In this document: positions 49,854 to 59,319 of the stretch, in pieces
Layout: each line of letters opens with the position of its first letter
Position numbering within the stretch: position 1 is the first letter of the stretch
DNA from: JBNLBT01 sp050303435
GTDB lineage: Bacteria; Pseudomonadota; Gammaproteobacteria; Xanthomonadales; Marinicellaceae
Direction: 5' to 3'
Length of the DNA stretch: 64,000 nucleotides
Assembly: GCA_050303435.1 (NCBI GenBank)
Contig: JBNLBT010000006.1
Coordinates: 1-64,000, forward strand
The notes under the pieces: generated by a model
Seen by the model: only the letters and a program-made list of their open reading frames with translations
The model's database searches: none
What the model was told of the DNA's origin: nothing
Translations under genes and position numbers: made by a program

Positions 49854-51545
49854 TTAAGCGATTGGATTGAACGCCGATTGCACGATGGACGCGCTGTCGA
49901 TGTCGGCGGGCAGTGATCCCCAGGTGCCGGCTGTGCCGCTGTGCAGGCGCGACCGACACCAGGCATCCAGTGTGAGGTTGTCGCAGTATTTAACCATTAG
50001 CGCGCCTTGCAGGGCCAGCGCCAGATGCTGTGTGATGGCACGGGCCTGGTGTGCTGTGGCTGCAGGCGGCTTGTTTAACAGCGGTTTGACGTGTGCATCG
50101 TACAACGGGTGCGCGCCCAGTGCCCCGCGCCATTCATGACACAAAGCTTGCCAGCACAAGGGCTCGGATTGCAGGGCACGCAACACATCCAGGCACTGCA
50201 CATTGCCCGAGCCCTCCCAGATGGAATTCACCGGCGCTTCCCGGTACAGGCGCGCCAGGATTGACTCTTCAATGTATCCTCCGCCGCCCAGGCATTCCTG
50301 CGCTTCGGCGATCAGTGCGGTGGCGCGTTTACAGATCCAGAACTTGCCCAAGGCGGTGCCGACGCGCAGCATGGCCTGTTGCATGGGGTCATCGTCGGCG
50401 TCCAGTGCCGCCGCCATGCGTTCAGTCAGAAGCAAGGCCGCTTCACTTTCCAGACACAGATCGGCAACCACATTGTGCATCAGCGGCTGCTCAAGCAATC
50501 GCCGGCCCATGACTTCGCGGTGGCGGATGTGGTGACACACTTGCGCCACGGACTGGCGCATCAGCGCCGATGAGCCGATCATGCAGTCGTAGCGGGTCAG
50601 CGCCACCATGCGGATGATGGTGCGAACGCCGTGCCCCGGTTCACCCAGCAGCCACGCTTCGGCGCCGCGCAATTCTATTTCAGACGAGGCGTTGGCGCGG
50701 TTGCCCATTTTGTTCTTCAGTCGTTGGATGTGCATCGGGTTGAGCGAGCCGTCGCTGCGCCAGCGCGGCATCAAAAAACAGCTCAAACCGGCTTCGGCCT
50801 GGGCCAGCACCAGAAATGCGTCGCTCATGGGCGCCGAACAAAACCATTTGTGTCCGTGCAGGCGGTGCAGCGTTTCGTTGCCGTCCACCGCCGTGGCATG
50901 GGTGGTGTTGGCCCGCACGTCGGTGCCGCCCTGTTTTTCGGTCATGGCCATGCCGATGGTCAAGCCCTTTTTTTCTGTCCACGGCGCGTTGGCTGGATCG
51001 TATTGATCACTGAAAATGCCCGGCAGCCACTGCGCGGCCAGATCGCTGTTCTGCTGCAATGAGGGCACGCAGGCAAAGGTCATGGTCAACGGACAGGCGC
51101 TGCCGGCTTCGTTCTGGTTGTAGAGGTAATTCATCGTCATGCGGGCGACGTGCGCGGAGGCCTCCTGACGTATCCAGGGCAGGGCGTGGATGCGCTGCGC
51201 AACCGCCAGATCCATCAGTGCATGGTAAGCGGGGTGGTAGTTGACCTGATTGATGCGTTCGCCGCGCGCGTTGTGTGACTGAAACACCGGCGGGTTGTCG
51301 TTGGCCTGAAAGCCCTGATCAATCCATGCGGCGCGCCCCAGTGTTTCCGCCAGGCCGGCGATGGCTTCGTGGGCCCAGCCCAGTGGATGCCGCCCGATCA
51401 GGCGGGTCAGCGCCGGGTCACTGGCCAGCAGGCTGTAATCCTGCAGCGGCGGGGGTTGATTGAACACCCGATGCGTTTCGGCATCTGCGGTGTTGGCTGG
51501 TGTTGGATTCGGCGTTTTTTGCGCCGGTGGTTCGGCGGACTTCAT
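49854..51545 (-). CDS. Acyl-CoA dehydrogenase family protein, AidB-like
   Basis: 563 residues. AidB/isovaleryl-CoA dehydrogenase features: an N-terminal extension, FNQPPPLQDYSL, GLTIGMAMTEKQGGTDVRAN (FAD contact), HKWFCSAPMSDAFLVLAQ, RLKNKMGNRANASSEIEL, and the C-terminal ECLGGGGYIEESILARLYRE with EGSGNVQCLD. E. coli AidB acts in the adaptive alkylation response and binds DNA; here no ada gene is adjacent. It probably oxidises a branched acyl-CoA or protects DNA. Confidence 0.9.
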   Translation of the reverse strand: MKSAEPPAQKTPNPTPANTADAETHRVFNQPPPLQDYSLLASDPALTRLIGRHPLGWAHEAIAGLAETLGRAAWIDQGFQANDNPPVFQSHNARGERINQVNYHPAYHALMDLAVAQRIHALPWIRQEASAHVARMTMNYLYNQNEAGSACPLTMTFACVPSLQQNSDLAAQWLPGIFSDQYDPANAPWTEKKGLTIGMAMTEKQGGTDVRANTTHATAVDGNETLHRLHGHKWFCSAPMSDAFLVLAQAEAGLSCFLMPRWRSDGSLNPMHIQRLKNKMGNRANASSEIELRGAEAWLLGEPGHGVRTIIRMVALTRYDCMIGSSALMRQSVAQVCHHIRHREVMGRRLLEQPLMHNVVADLCLESEAALLLTERMAAALDADDDPMQQAMLRVGTALGKFWICKRATALIAEAQECLGGGGYIEESILARLYREAPVNSIWEGSGNVQCLDVLRALQSEPLCWQALCHEWRGALGAHPLYDAHVKPLLNKPPAATAHQARAITQHLALALQGALMVKYCDNLTLDAWCRSRLHSGTAGTWGSLPADIDSASIVQSAFNPIA

Positions 51546-51566
51546 GCCTGCATACTTTAGCGCGCG

Positions 51567-52661
51567 TCACAGCGGCTGGCAAGCCTGAACTGCGCCGCTG
51601 GGCGGCCTGGCCTGCTGTGTATGGCTGCGTTGCACGGGCTGCACATCGGCCCAGATGCGCCGATACCATGCCAGGTCGCGTTCGGGCATGCCACTGGCCA
51701 GCCATTCGACGATGTGACTTGCCACGTCGGGAAAATTGATGCGCGTGCGCGGCGCCTGCTGCAGGAATTGCTGCACCGGTTCGCTGTGCAAAACGTTCAC
51801 TGCTGTGCCATAGCCCAGATGTTCCAGCGCCAGCGCATTGGAGTATTGTTCAACCTGTCCATCCAGCGGTTTCACCAGCAGACGTTTGCCCAATTGCAGC
51901 GCTTCGGAAGACAATTCGAAGCCGGCGTTGGCGATCACCGCATCGCAGCGATGCAAATCGCGCAAAAAACCGCTTCTTGACAGCGCATGAAAGTGTATGT
52001 GTGGATGCTTTGAGGGCCCCGGTTCGGGGTGATAAACGGCGAAGCGGTGGCTGTTCAGTGGGGCCAGCACCCGGGCGATGCGCTCGGCGCTTTCAAACGG
52101 CAGATACACCACCGCCAGGCGCTCGTCGTGTGACGATTCATTGAGTTGCACCGGTTCTACAATCGGTGGCAATATGGGGCAGTCGAAATGGTGCCAGTGC
52201 ACCGCCAGCGCATCGTCCACGGGGGCAAACCGGCGCAGCAGCGCCGCGCTGATCGGGTCGGCCTTGCGCTGCGGCACGGGGTGTTCGAACACGTACTGGT
52301 GACCAATGCCCAGCGACGGCACACCGCGTTTGCGCGCCGCCCAGGCGCAGACCGGTTCAAAATCGCTGAGCACCAGGTCATAGCCATTGACGTCCAGGCG
52401 ACGCACTTCCTGCCAGAACCTCAAGGGGTGCAATTTGAGCGCGGTCTTAAAACGGTTGACGCGACCGCGTTCAACCTGGAAAGTCAGGCCATGGCGCGTG
52501 CGATAGTCACCGAAACAGGCCATGTCAAAATAGCGATCCTCGGCGCGACCGGAAAACAAAAAATCGACCTGGATGTCACTGACGGCAAAGGCTTTGGCCA
52601 TGGCCCGTGCGCGGGTGATGTGCCCGTTGCCGGTGCCTTGCACACCGTAGAGAATTTTCAT
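51567..52661 (-). CDS. MJ1255/VC2487-family glycosyltransferase
   Basis: 364 residues. Starts MKILYGVQGTGNGHITRARA, the hallmark of the family (MurG/UGT-like GT-B fold), with SDFEPVCAWAARKRGVPSLGIGHQ in the first domain and AVIANAGFELSSEALQLGKRLLVKPLDGQVEQ in the donor domain. Substrate unknown; members usually glycosylate lipids or envelope polymers. The next gene on the strand (52662) is a PAP2 phosphatase abutting it, consistent with a lipid-linked pathway. Confidence 0.85.
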   Translation of the reverse strand: MKILYGVQGTGNGHITRARAMAKAFAVSDIQVDFLFSGRAEDRYFDMACFGDYRTRHGLTFQVERGRVNRFKTALKLHPLRFWQEVRRLDVNGYDLVLSDFEPVCAWAARKRGVPSLGIGHQYVFEHPVPQRKADPISAALLRRFAPVDDALAVHWHHFDCPILPPIVEPVQLNESSHDERLAVVYLPFESAERIARVLAPLNSHRFAVYHPEPGPSKHPHIHFHALSRSGFLRDLHRCDAVIANAGFELSSEALQLGKRLLVKPLDGQVEQYSNALALEHLGYGTAVNVLHSEPVQQFLQQAPRTRINFPDVASHIVEWLASGMPERDLAWYRRIWADVQPVQRSHTQQARPPSGAVQACQPL

Positions 52662-53183
52662 TCAGGCACCCCAGATCGCGTGGGTGGTGCCCAGACAGCT
52701 TGCGCCGAGCGCGGCGCCCGCCAAAATGTCGCTTGGATAGTGCACGCCCAGCACCACACGCGAGAGGCCGATGGCGATGGCCAGTGGATACAGCAACAGC
52801 GCACTCAGCGGCCAGTGTATCGCGGCAAATGTGGCAAACAGAAAAGCCGCCGAGGTGTGTCCGGACGGAAAGGAAAAATGGTCCGATGGGTTGATGTGCA
52901 TTGGAATCTGCAGGCACCTGAACGGGCGGTCCCGCTTGAGGCCGTTTTTCAGTACACCGTACAGCGCGCGTTCTATGGCGAAGGCCGAGACCAACAGCCA
53001 AAGCAGGCGCGATTGCGGACCCTGTGCAAGCAACAGCACAGCGGCACCGCCGATGTACAACCAGCCATCGCCGCAACGCGAAACGTGTCGGGCGAGTTTC
53101 AGCCAGGCCGGGTGGTGTTTGTTGTGCAACAGCCGAATCAGCAGATCGGAATCAAATTTGTTGATGTCGTGTAGATTGATCAT
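52662..53183 (-). CDS. PAP2-family membrane phosphatase
   Basis: 173 residues, about five TM segments. All three phosphatase motifs are present: KX6RP (Lys79 to Pro87), PSGH (106-109, catalytic His109) and SRX5HX3D (Ser141, Arg142, His148, Asp152). It dephosphorylates a lipid phosphate such as undecaprenyl diphosphate or phosphatidate. The stop lies at the start of the glycosyltransferase gene (abutting), so the two are likely one unit. 166 bp separates it from fabI. Confidence 0.9.
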   Translation of the reverse strand: MINLHDINKFDSDLLIRLLHNKHHPAWLKLARHVSRCGDGWLYIGGAAVLLLAQGPQSRLLWLLVSAFAIERALYGVLKNGLKRDRPFRCLQIPMHINPSDHFSFPSGHTSAAFLFATFAAIHWPLSALLLYPLAIAIGLSRVVLGVHYPSDILAGAALGASCLGTTHAIWGA

Positions 53184-53321
53184 TGCGCATCACCGCGGTT
53201 TGGAAAGGTGTGACCGCCGTTTGGCCGTCTGTGCAACAGGATAGGGCGCCCGTGTTGCAGTGCGATGATGGTTTGTTGAAGATCCCGTGACAGCGCGGTG
53301 GCTGCGTCGGCGCGGTGACAT

Positions 53322-53343
53322 GGGGCCGCGCTGAGGCGGCCCC
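53322..53343 (-). terminator. GC-rich hairpin after fabI, no T-run
   Basis: GGGGCCGC (53322-53329), loop GCTGAG, GCGGCCCC (53336-53343): perfect 8-bp stem 7 nt beyond the fabI stop. No run of T follows on the minus strand. Confidence 0.4.
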
Positions 53344-53349
53344 GGGGTG

Positions 53350-54138
53350 TCAGTCTTCCAGGTTGGTCATGCCCATGATGCTGTAGCCGGAATCCACGTA
53401 GGTGATTTCACCGGTGATGCCGCGGGCCCAGTCGGAACACAAAAAGGTCGCCGCCTTGGCCACGTCCATCTGTGTGACCGATCGTTTCAGCGGGGCTTTT
53501 TGCTCCACGTGGTCGAGCATTTTCTTGAAATTGCCGATGCCCGAGGCCGCCAGGGTTTTGATGGGGCCGGCGGAGATGCCGTTGACGCGCGTGCCTTCAG
53601 CGCCCAGCGCGTGCGCCAGATAGCGCACATTGGCTTCCAGCGCGGCTTTGGCCACGCCCATCACGTTGTAGTTGTCCATGGCGCGCACCGCGCCCAGATA
53701 GGACAGGGTCAGCAAGGCCGCGTCGCGGTTGCGCGTCATTTCGCGCGAGGCTTTGGCCAGGGCGGCGAAGCTGTAGGACGAAATGTCCATGGCGATCTGA
53801 TAGGCTTCGCGGGTGAGGTTTTCCAGGTAATCGCCCTGCAGGGTTTCGCGCGGCGCAAAGCCCACCGAATGCACCAGAATGTCCAGACCGTCCCAGTGCT
53901 TTTTCAACTCGCTGAAGACCGCATCAATTTCAGCATCTGATGACACATCGCACGGCAAAATGATTTCAGAGTCGGTGGCGTCGGCGATTTTTTTGACCCG
54001 TTTGTACAATTTGTCGTTCAGGTAGGTGAACGCCAGTTCCGCGCCCTGCTGGTGCATGAATTCAGCGATGCTCCAGGCGATCGAACGGTCGCTGGCCACG
54101 CCGACGATGAGTGCTTTTTTGCCTTCTAGTATGCCCAT
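53350..54138 (-). CDS. fabI: Enoyl-ACP reductase (NADH)
   Basis: 262 residues from the ATG at 54138 (AGGTG about 6 nt upstream). Catalyses the last step of fatty-acid elongation, reducing trans-2-enoyl-ACP. FabI-type signatures: KKALIVGVASDRSIAW (NAD loop), Tyr147, Tyr157 and Lys164 correspond to E. coli Tyr146, Tyr156 and Lys163; GEITYVDSGYSIMGM near the end. The fabI-yceI-like-csiV-mfd order runs on the minus strand; fabI has a gap of 93 bp to the next gene, so it may have its own promoter. Confidence 0.95.
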   Translation of the reverse strand: MGILEGKKALIVGVASDRSIAWSIAEFMHQQGAELAFTYLNDKLYKRVKKIADATDSEIILPCDVSSDAEIDAVFSELKKHWDGLDILVHSVGFAPRETLQGDYLENLTREAYQIAMDISSYSFAALAKASREMTRNRDAALLTLSYLGAVRAMDNYNVMGVAKAALEANVRYLAHALGAEGTRVNGISAGPIKTLAASGIGNFKKMLDHVEQKAPLKRSVTQMDVAKAATFLCSDWARGITGEITYVDSGYSIMGMTNLED

Positions 54139-54231
54139 GGTTTCACCTGTTGGATTAAAGTTGCACATGATACGTGGTTTGGCGCGGCATTTCCAGTGCG
54201 GCGCGTGGCTGAGTCCGCCGGCGTGCGTGCG

Positions 54232-54834
54232 TCAGTGCGCGGCTTTGGGTGTGGCATTGAAGTGCAGCACGAATTCGACTTCAACGGTGTAGTCGATGCT
54301 TTGCAGGCGCGCCAGTTTGAGCAGCTCAATGATGCCGTCGGCCAGACCATAATCGGTGGCGCTGACGCGCACCGGTTGATAAGACAGAACCTGGATGGCC
54401 GCCTCGCTGCGCTGCACCAGGACCTCCGCCTGCAGCCTCTGGCTGACGCCGTGCAGAAACAGAGTGAACGGCAAGGTGTGCCGGCCGTTGCTGTAGGCGT
54501 TCACATCCACATCGGCTGCGATCCGCGCCACGGGGTGTTGGGCGGTGTCAAACAGCACCTCGCGCACCCGCACGTCGCGGATCGGCACGCCGGTGTCGAG
54601 CGAATCCAGTTCGATGTCTATGCGCGCGCGGTTGTTTTCAATTGCGCCACTGAAACGACGGAAATGATTGCGCTCAATCACCCCGTTGTTTTTATTGCTC
54701 AGGTAATTGATCTGGCTGACTTGCGCATCCAGTGACCAGTGCTTTAAACGCGCGTCGCTGTGTTTGGGCTGGCAGGCGCCGAGCCACGCCATGCAGGCGC
54801 ACACGCACAGGCGCCGGAACGCTGCGCGGCTCAT
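54232..54834 (-). CDS. YceI-family lipoprotein
   Basis: 200 residues. Lipobox LGAC with Cys21 and a short signal, so it is a lipoprotein of the inner or outer membrane. The YceI beta-barrel shows IERNHFRRFSGAIENNRARIDIELDSLDTG (cited in part) with the family's paired strands, and HTLPFTLFLHGVSQRLQAEVLV. YceI proteins bind isoprenoid-like or lipid ligands. It overlaps the stop of the CsiV gene (ATGA). Confidence 0.8.
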   Translation of the reverse strand: MSRAAFRRLCVCACMAWLGACQPKHSDARLKHWSLDAQVSQINYLSNKNNGVIERNHFRRFSGAIENNRARIDIELDSLDTGVPIRDVRVREVLFDTAQHPVARIAADVDVNAYSNGRHTLPFTLFLHGVSQRLQAEVLVQRSEAAIQVLSYQPVRVSATDYGLADGIIELLKLARLQSIDYTVEVEFVLHFNATPKAAH

Positions 54835-55664
54835 TGCGCCCGGGGGTCCTGGTGCTCGGGTTTGAACTCGGTGACCCGCGCCAGCACGCCGAATTGCGGG
54901 TGATCGAAATAATGCAGTTCACCGGGTTTGACCTGGCGTTGTTGCATCAGGCTGTGAATGATTTCTTCGCCGTTGCCGTCGCGGCGGTACAGATTGAACT
55001 GGCTGTGCAGATGCATGTAACGGCCTTCGCTGAAAGCCAGACGACCGCGCAGGGTGAAATCCGCTGTCGCATCCTGAGTGTCCTCCGGCGCGTTGAACTG
55101 CAGCGTCCACAAGGGGTCGGTGGCGTCGTTGTGGCTCGATGTTGTGTCGCTGCTGCGCGGCCAGGCGCTGCTGCGGTCTGCTTGAATTTCGGTCTCGTCG
55201 AGGCGCTCCGGCAGCGCTGGAGCGGCCAGTTGCACATAGCCGGGTTGGGTGAATGGTGTGGCCGGTTGAATCCAGGCTTGCATCAACAGCGGCCGGTATT
55301 GCGGATTGCCCTGCAACACCTGCCACAACGGCGTCATGCCGGCGTCATCGACGCGGTACCAGGCCAGTGCCTGCCAGCTGTGGCCTGTTTCGTTGATCGG
55401 CACGTTCCATTGCCCGGCATCGCCGCCGGAATGCTCGCCGTCTGGTTTGACAATCAGAGGCACGTCGGGCTCGGGCGGTTGCACTGTACGGGCAGCGTCC
55501 ACATCGACCAGGGCGCCATTGCTGGTGACTGAGGCGTCGTCCTGCATCAGATTGCGGGCAAACACCAGCACTTCTACCCGGTACAGGGTGTCGTCGTCGC
55601 CAATCTGGATGTATTCGGCCGCCTGCAGGTTCAGGCTGAGCAGCCATGCGAAGGTGAATTTCAT
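54831..55664 (-). CDS. csiV: CsiV-family protein
   Basis: 277 residues. A short N-terminal signal (MKFTFAWLLSLNLQA) precedes YRVEVLVFARNL, the CsiV beta-strand opening. CsiV binds peptidoglycan in Pseudomonas and Shewanella and protects against D-amino acids and proteases. Proximity to mfd, with an ATGA overlap, is a conserved arrangement in gammaproteobacteria. Confidence 0.75.
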   Translation of the reverse strand: MKFTFAWLLSLNLQAAEYIQIGDDDTLYRVEVLVFARNLMQDDASVTSNGALVDVDAARTVQPPEPDVPLIVKPDGEHSGGDAGQWNVPINETGHSWQALAWYRVDDAGMTPLWQVLQGNPQYRPLLMQAWIQPATPFTQPGYVQLAAPALPERLDETEIQADRSSAWPRSSDTTSSHNDATDPLWTLQFNAPEDTQDATADFTLRGRLAFSEGRYMHLHSQFNLYRRDGNGEEIIHSLMQQRQVKPGELHYFDHPQFGVLARVTEFKPEHQDPRAQ

Positions 55665-58600
55665 GAGCGCAGTATATCAAATAGGCGATAAATTGCATCA
55701 ATTCGTTGCTGCGCCTGCGGTGCGTCCTGAAGCATGCGCAGGCCGTTGTCGGGCAGGGGCTTGTAGACATCCGGTTGTTGCTGCACCAGACGGATCAAAG
55801 CGGCAAAACGCGCGTCGTTCTGGTCGCTGAAACGCACATCCGCGCTTTCGTGATTCATCAGGATGGAGCGGATGTTCAATTCGCGCGCGCGCAACTTGAT
55901 TTTCAGCAGATCAAACAGGTTTTTCGCCGCCTCCGGCAACAAGCCGAAGCGGTCGATCACTTCTCTGCGAATTTCATCCAGGGCGTCTTCGTTGCTGGCG
56001 TTGTTCATGCGTTTGTAAATTGACAAGCGGGTGAACACATCAAAAATATAATCCTCCGGCAGCAGCGCGGGGATGTTCAGTTCGACTTCGGTGTGTTCCC
56101 GTTCATCCTGCAGCAGATCAATGTCCTGGCCCTGTTTCAGCGCCTCCACCGCACGTTCCAGCAATTCGCAATACAAATTGAAGCCAATGGTCTGAATCTG
56201 GCCGGACTGTTCATCGCCCAGCAATTCGCCGGTGCCGCGGATTTCCATGTCGTGGGTGGCCAGCGTGAATCCGGCGCCGAGTTCTTCCAGCGAACTCAGG
56301 GCTTCCAGGCGTTTCTGCGCGTCGCGGCTGATGGCTTTCCAGCCCGGTATGATCAGAAAGGCAAAGGCCTTGTGGTGCGAGCGGCCCACGCGACCGCGCA
56401 ATTGATGCAGTTGCGCCAGGCCCAGTTTGTCCGCGCGATTGATCAGTATGGTGTTGGCGGTGGGGATGTCGATGCCACTTTCGATGATGGTGGTGCACAC
56501 CAGAATGTTGAAGCGCTGTTTGTAAAAATCCACCATCACCGACTGCAGGTCCTGTTCATGCATTTGTCCGTGCGCCACCCGCACCCGCGCGGCAGGCATG
56601 ATCTTTTGCACGCTTTCGGCCACCCGTTCAATGGTTTGCACTTCGTTGTGCAGGAAATACACCTGGCCGCCGCGCTGAATTTCCCGCTGGCAGGCTTCGC
56701 GGATCACCGATTCGTCCCATTCGATCACCTGGGTGTTGACCGACAGACGGGCTTTCGGTGGCGTGGCGATGATGGACAAATCGCGCAAACCGGACAGGGC
56801 GGTGTTGAGGGTGCGCGGAATTGGTGTGGCGGTCAGGGTCAGAATGTCCACATCGGCGCGCAGTTGCTTGAGGCGCTCCTTCTGCCGCACTCCGAAGCGG
56901 TGTTCCTCGTCGATGATGATCAGACCCAGTTGTTTGAAACGGATGTCTTTTTGCAGCAGCTTGTGGGTGCCGATGACGATGTCCACGCTGCCCAGTTCAA
57001 GGCCTTTGAGCACCTCGGTGGTTTTTTTGCCGGCGACAAAGCGCGACAGCAATTCAACCCGGATCGGGCTGTGTGCAAAACGGTCGAGGAAGTTGTCGTA
57101 ATGCTGCTGGGCCAGCAACGTGGTGGGCACCAACAGGGCCACCTGACGGCCGGCGTTGGCCACCGCGAAGGCGGAACGCATGGCCACTTCGGTTTTGCCG
57201 AATCCGACGTCGCCACACACCACCCGGTCCATCATGCGTTGACTTTGCAGATCGTCCAGCACCGCGTCAATGGCGCGCTGCTGATCCTCGGTTTCCTCAA
57301 ATGGAAAGCCCTGGCAAAACTGCTCGTAGTCGCCGCGGTCCAGGCGCAGCTCGGCGCCGCTTTTGCTGGCGCGAACCGCGTACAAAGACAGCAGTTCCGC
57401 GGCCACGTCGCGGATTTTGCGCGCGGCTTTTTCCTTGGCCTTGCTCCACTGATCGCTGCCCAGTTTATGCCACGGCGCGGATTCCTCGCTGGCACCGGTG
57501 TAGCGTGAAACCAGATGCAAGGATGCCACCGGCACAAACAATTTGTCGCCGCCCAGGTATTCGATTTCCAGGTATTCCGATTCGCCGTCGTAGTCCAACG
57601 CCTTGAGGCCGCGGTAGCGGCCCACACCGTGGTCGATGTGCACAATCGGTGAGCCCAGGTGCAAATCGGTGAGGTTGCTGATCACGTCTTCCGGGTTGAT
57701 GCGGAATTTCTTGCTTTGCCGGGCGCGATTGACGCGTTTGCCAAACAGGCAGCCTTCATCCAGCACCACAAAGGGCTGTGCACCGCCCATCTGCACGCCC
57801 AGTGAGATCGGCGCAATGGTCAGTCCCAGGGTGGTCTCGCCGTCGATGAAGGCGCCGATGTCCGGGGTCTGTTGAAAAGCCACTTTGGCCTGGCGCAATT
57901 TGCGTTCGATCAAATCCGCCCGTCCAGCCGAATCGGCGCAGATCAGCGTGCGTTGCGGCAGGGCATTCAGCCAGTCACCCAGCGATTGACCGGCCTCGGC
58001 ATTGAATTGCGGCGGCAGGCGCGTACTGAACGTAGCATCGGGGGCCTCGACGCCGCTGTTCAGGTGCAGATTGTGTTGCGCATCCAGGCGTTGCAACACC
58101 GCATCGACACTCAGGTACAGCGCCGCCGGCGGCAGCACCGGTCTTTGCAGGTCGTGGTTGCGTGACTGGTGACGTGCGTGGATCTGTTTGTCCCAGGTGC
58201 GCAGCACCGCGGCCGAATCGCTGCAGTGCACAAACAGGGTGTCCTCCGGCAAATAGTCAAACAGATCGCTGAGGCCATCGTGAAACAGCGGCAGGTATTG
58301 TTCAATGCCGGAGAATCGAATGGCTTTGCGCACGTCCTGATAAATCGGCGATTTTTGCGGGCTGATCTCGAACTGCTCGCGGAAATGCCCCATGAAGCGT
58401 TCTCGGGCGGCGTCATCAAACGGATATTCTCCGGCCGGCAGCACGCGAATTTCATCCACCTGTGCCACCGAACGCTGGGTTTCCGGATCAAAGCGACGGA
58501 TGCTTTCAATTTCGTCGTCGAACAGTTCGATGCGGTAGGCGTGTTCGGAACCGCCGGGAAACAGATCCAGCAGGCCGCCGCGCACCGCCATTTCACCGTT

Positions 58601-59131
58601 TTCGCGCACTTCAGGCACGTGCACGTAGCCATTGCGCTCCAGCAGGGCGCGCTGCGCGTGCAAATCAAATTTCTGGCCGCTGTGCAACACCACGCTGCGT
58701 CCCATGATGTGGCTTTTCGGTGGAATGCGTTGCATCAGGTTGCTCAGCGGCATCACCACCACCGCCTGGGTTTGCTGCGTGCACAGCTGATACAAAAAAT
58801 GCATGCGTTCCGAAACGATTTCCGGGTTTGGAGAAAACACGTCGTAGGGCAGGGTGTCCCAGCTGGGAAAGTGCAGGGTGTTGACCGGCCGGTGTTTGAG
58901 ACACAGATTGAGATCGGCTTCCAGGCGCTGGGAGTGGTGCACCGAATCACACAGCACGACAATCAGGCGCTTTGAGGCCGCGCTGATTTCGGCAATCGCC
59001 AGTGGCAATGCCAGGCCGCGCAGCTGCTGCCAGTGCTGGTGGTGTGCGCTTGGATCCGGTGTTGCAAACAGCATGCGGGCACGCTCGCGTGGAAAAGCCG
59101 GGCATTTTACCACAGCCGTGTGTTGTTGCAT
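55661..59131 (-). CDS. mfd: Transcription-repair coupling factor Mfd
   Basis: 1156 residues from the ATG at 59131 (E. coli 1148); the extra 61 residues of the open frame belong to the rpsF leader region. UvrB-homology module at the N-terminus, RNA-polymerase-interaction domain near 500 (GSPIVHIDHGVGRYRGLKAL, cited in part), helicase motifs GDVGFGKTEVAMRSAF (motif I), DEEHRFGVRQKERLK (motif II), and TTIIESGIDIPTANTILINRAD; C-terminal D7 domain. It removes stalled RNA polymerase at lesions and recruits UvrA. First gene of a run csiV-yceI-like downstream. Confidence 0.97.
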   Translation of the reverse strand: MQQHTAVVKCPAFPRERARMLFATPDPSAHHQHWQQLRGLALPLAIAEISAASKRLIVVLCDSVHHSQRLEADLNLCLKHRPVNTLHFPSWDTLPYDVFSPNPEIVSERMHFLYQLCTQQTQAVVVMPLSNLMQRIPPKSHIMGRSVVLHSGQKFDLHAQRALLERNGYVHVPEVRENGEMAVRGGLLDLFPGGSEHAYRIELFDDEIESIRRFDPETQRSVAQVDEIRVLPAGEYPFDDAARERFMGHFREQFEISPQKSPIYQDVRKAIRFSGIEQYLPLFHDGLSDLFDYLPEDTLFVHCSDSAAVLRTWDKQIHARHQSRNHDLQRPVLPPAALYLSVDAVLQRLDAQHNLHLNSGVEAPDATFSTRLPPQFNAEAGQSLGDWLNALPQRTLICADSAGRADLIERKLRQAKVAFQQTPDIGAFIDGETTLGLTIAPISLGVQMGGAQPFVVLDEGCLFGKRVNRARQSKKFRINPEDVISNLTDLHLGSPIVHIDHGVGRYRGLKALDYDGESEYLEIEYLGGDKLFVPVASLHLVSRYTGASEESAPWHKLGSDQWSKAKEKAARKIRDVAAELLSLYAVRASKSGAELRLDRGDYEQFCQGFPFEETEDQQRAIDAVLDDLQSQRMMDRVVCGDVGFGKTEVAMRSAFAVANAGRQVALLVPTTLLAQQHYDNFLDRFAHSPIRVELLSRFVAGKKTTEVLKGLELGSVDIVIGTHKLLQKDIRFKQLGLIIIDEEHRFGVRQKERLKQLRADVDILTLTATPIPRTLNTALSGLRDLSIIATPPKARLSVNTQVIEWDESVIREACQREIQRGGQVYFLHNEVQTIERVAESVQKIMPAARVRVAHGQMHEQDLQSVMVDFYKQRFNILVCTTIIESGIDIPTANTILINRADKLGLAQLHQLRGRVGRSHHKAFAFLIIPGWKAISRDAQKRLEALSSLEELGAGFTLATHDMEIRGTGELLGDEQSGQIQTIGFNLYCELLERAVEALKQGQDIDLLQDEREHTEVELNIPALLPEDYIFDVFTRLSIYKRMNNASNEDALDEIRREVIDRFGLLPEAAKNLFDLLKIKLRARELNIRSILMNHESADVRFSDQNDARFAALIRLVQQQPDVYKPLPDNGLRMLQDAPQAQQRIDAIYRLFDILRS

Positions 59132-59201
59132 CACTGGCGTGTACGCGCTGGCCGGGCGCTTTTTCGGGGCGCCGTTGCTGCACCGCGGGCATGAAAAGGC
59201 T

Positions 59202-59229
59202 TTGCATTTGCCTGCAGACCTGTTAAAAT
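59202..59229 (+). promoter_or_regulatory. Extended -10 promoter of the rpsF-rpsR-rplI operon
   Basis: TTGCAT (59202-59207), a 16-nt spacer, TGT then TAAAAT (59224-59229), an extended -10. It lies 90 nt before rpsF, leaving a leader that is a candidate for S6:S18 autoregulation. Within the leader I see no clear S6/S18-binding hairpin. Confidence 0.6.
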
Positions 59230-59319
59230 CGCGCCTCATTTTTCCTTGCTGCACCGGGCAGCCCGGCACCAGGCCGGCGTTGCGACGGGTGGCTTTTAGA
59301 ACCGAAAGGAGCACAAAAC

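Noticed and set aside
56093..57508. Plus-strand frame of 471 codons opposite mfd
   Set aside because: Mfd helicase motifs on the minus strand are complete, so this frame is a shadow.
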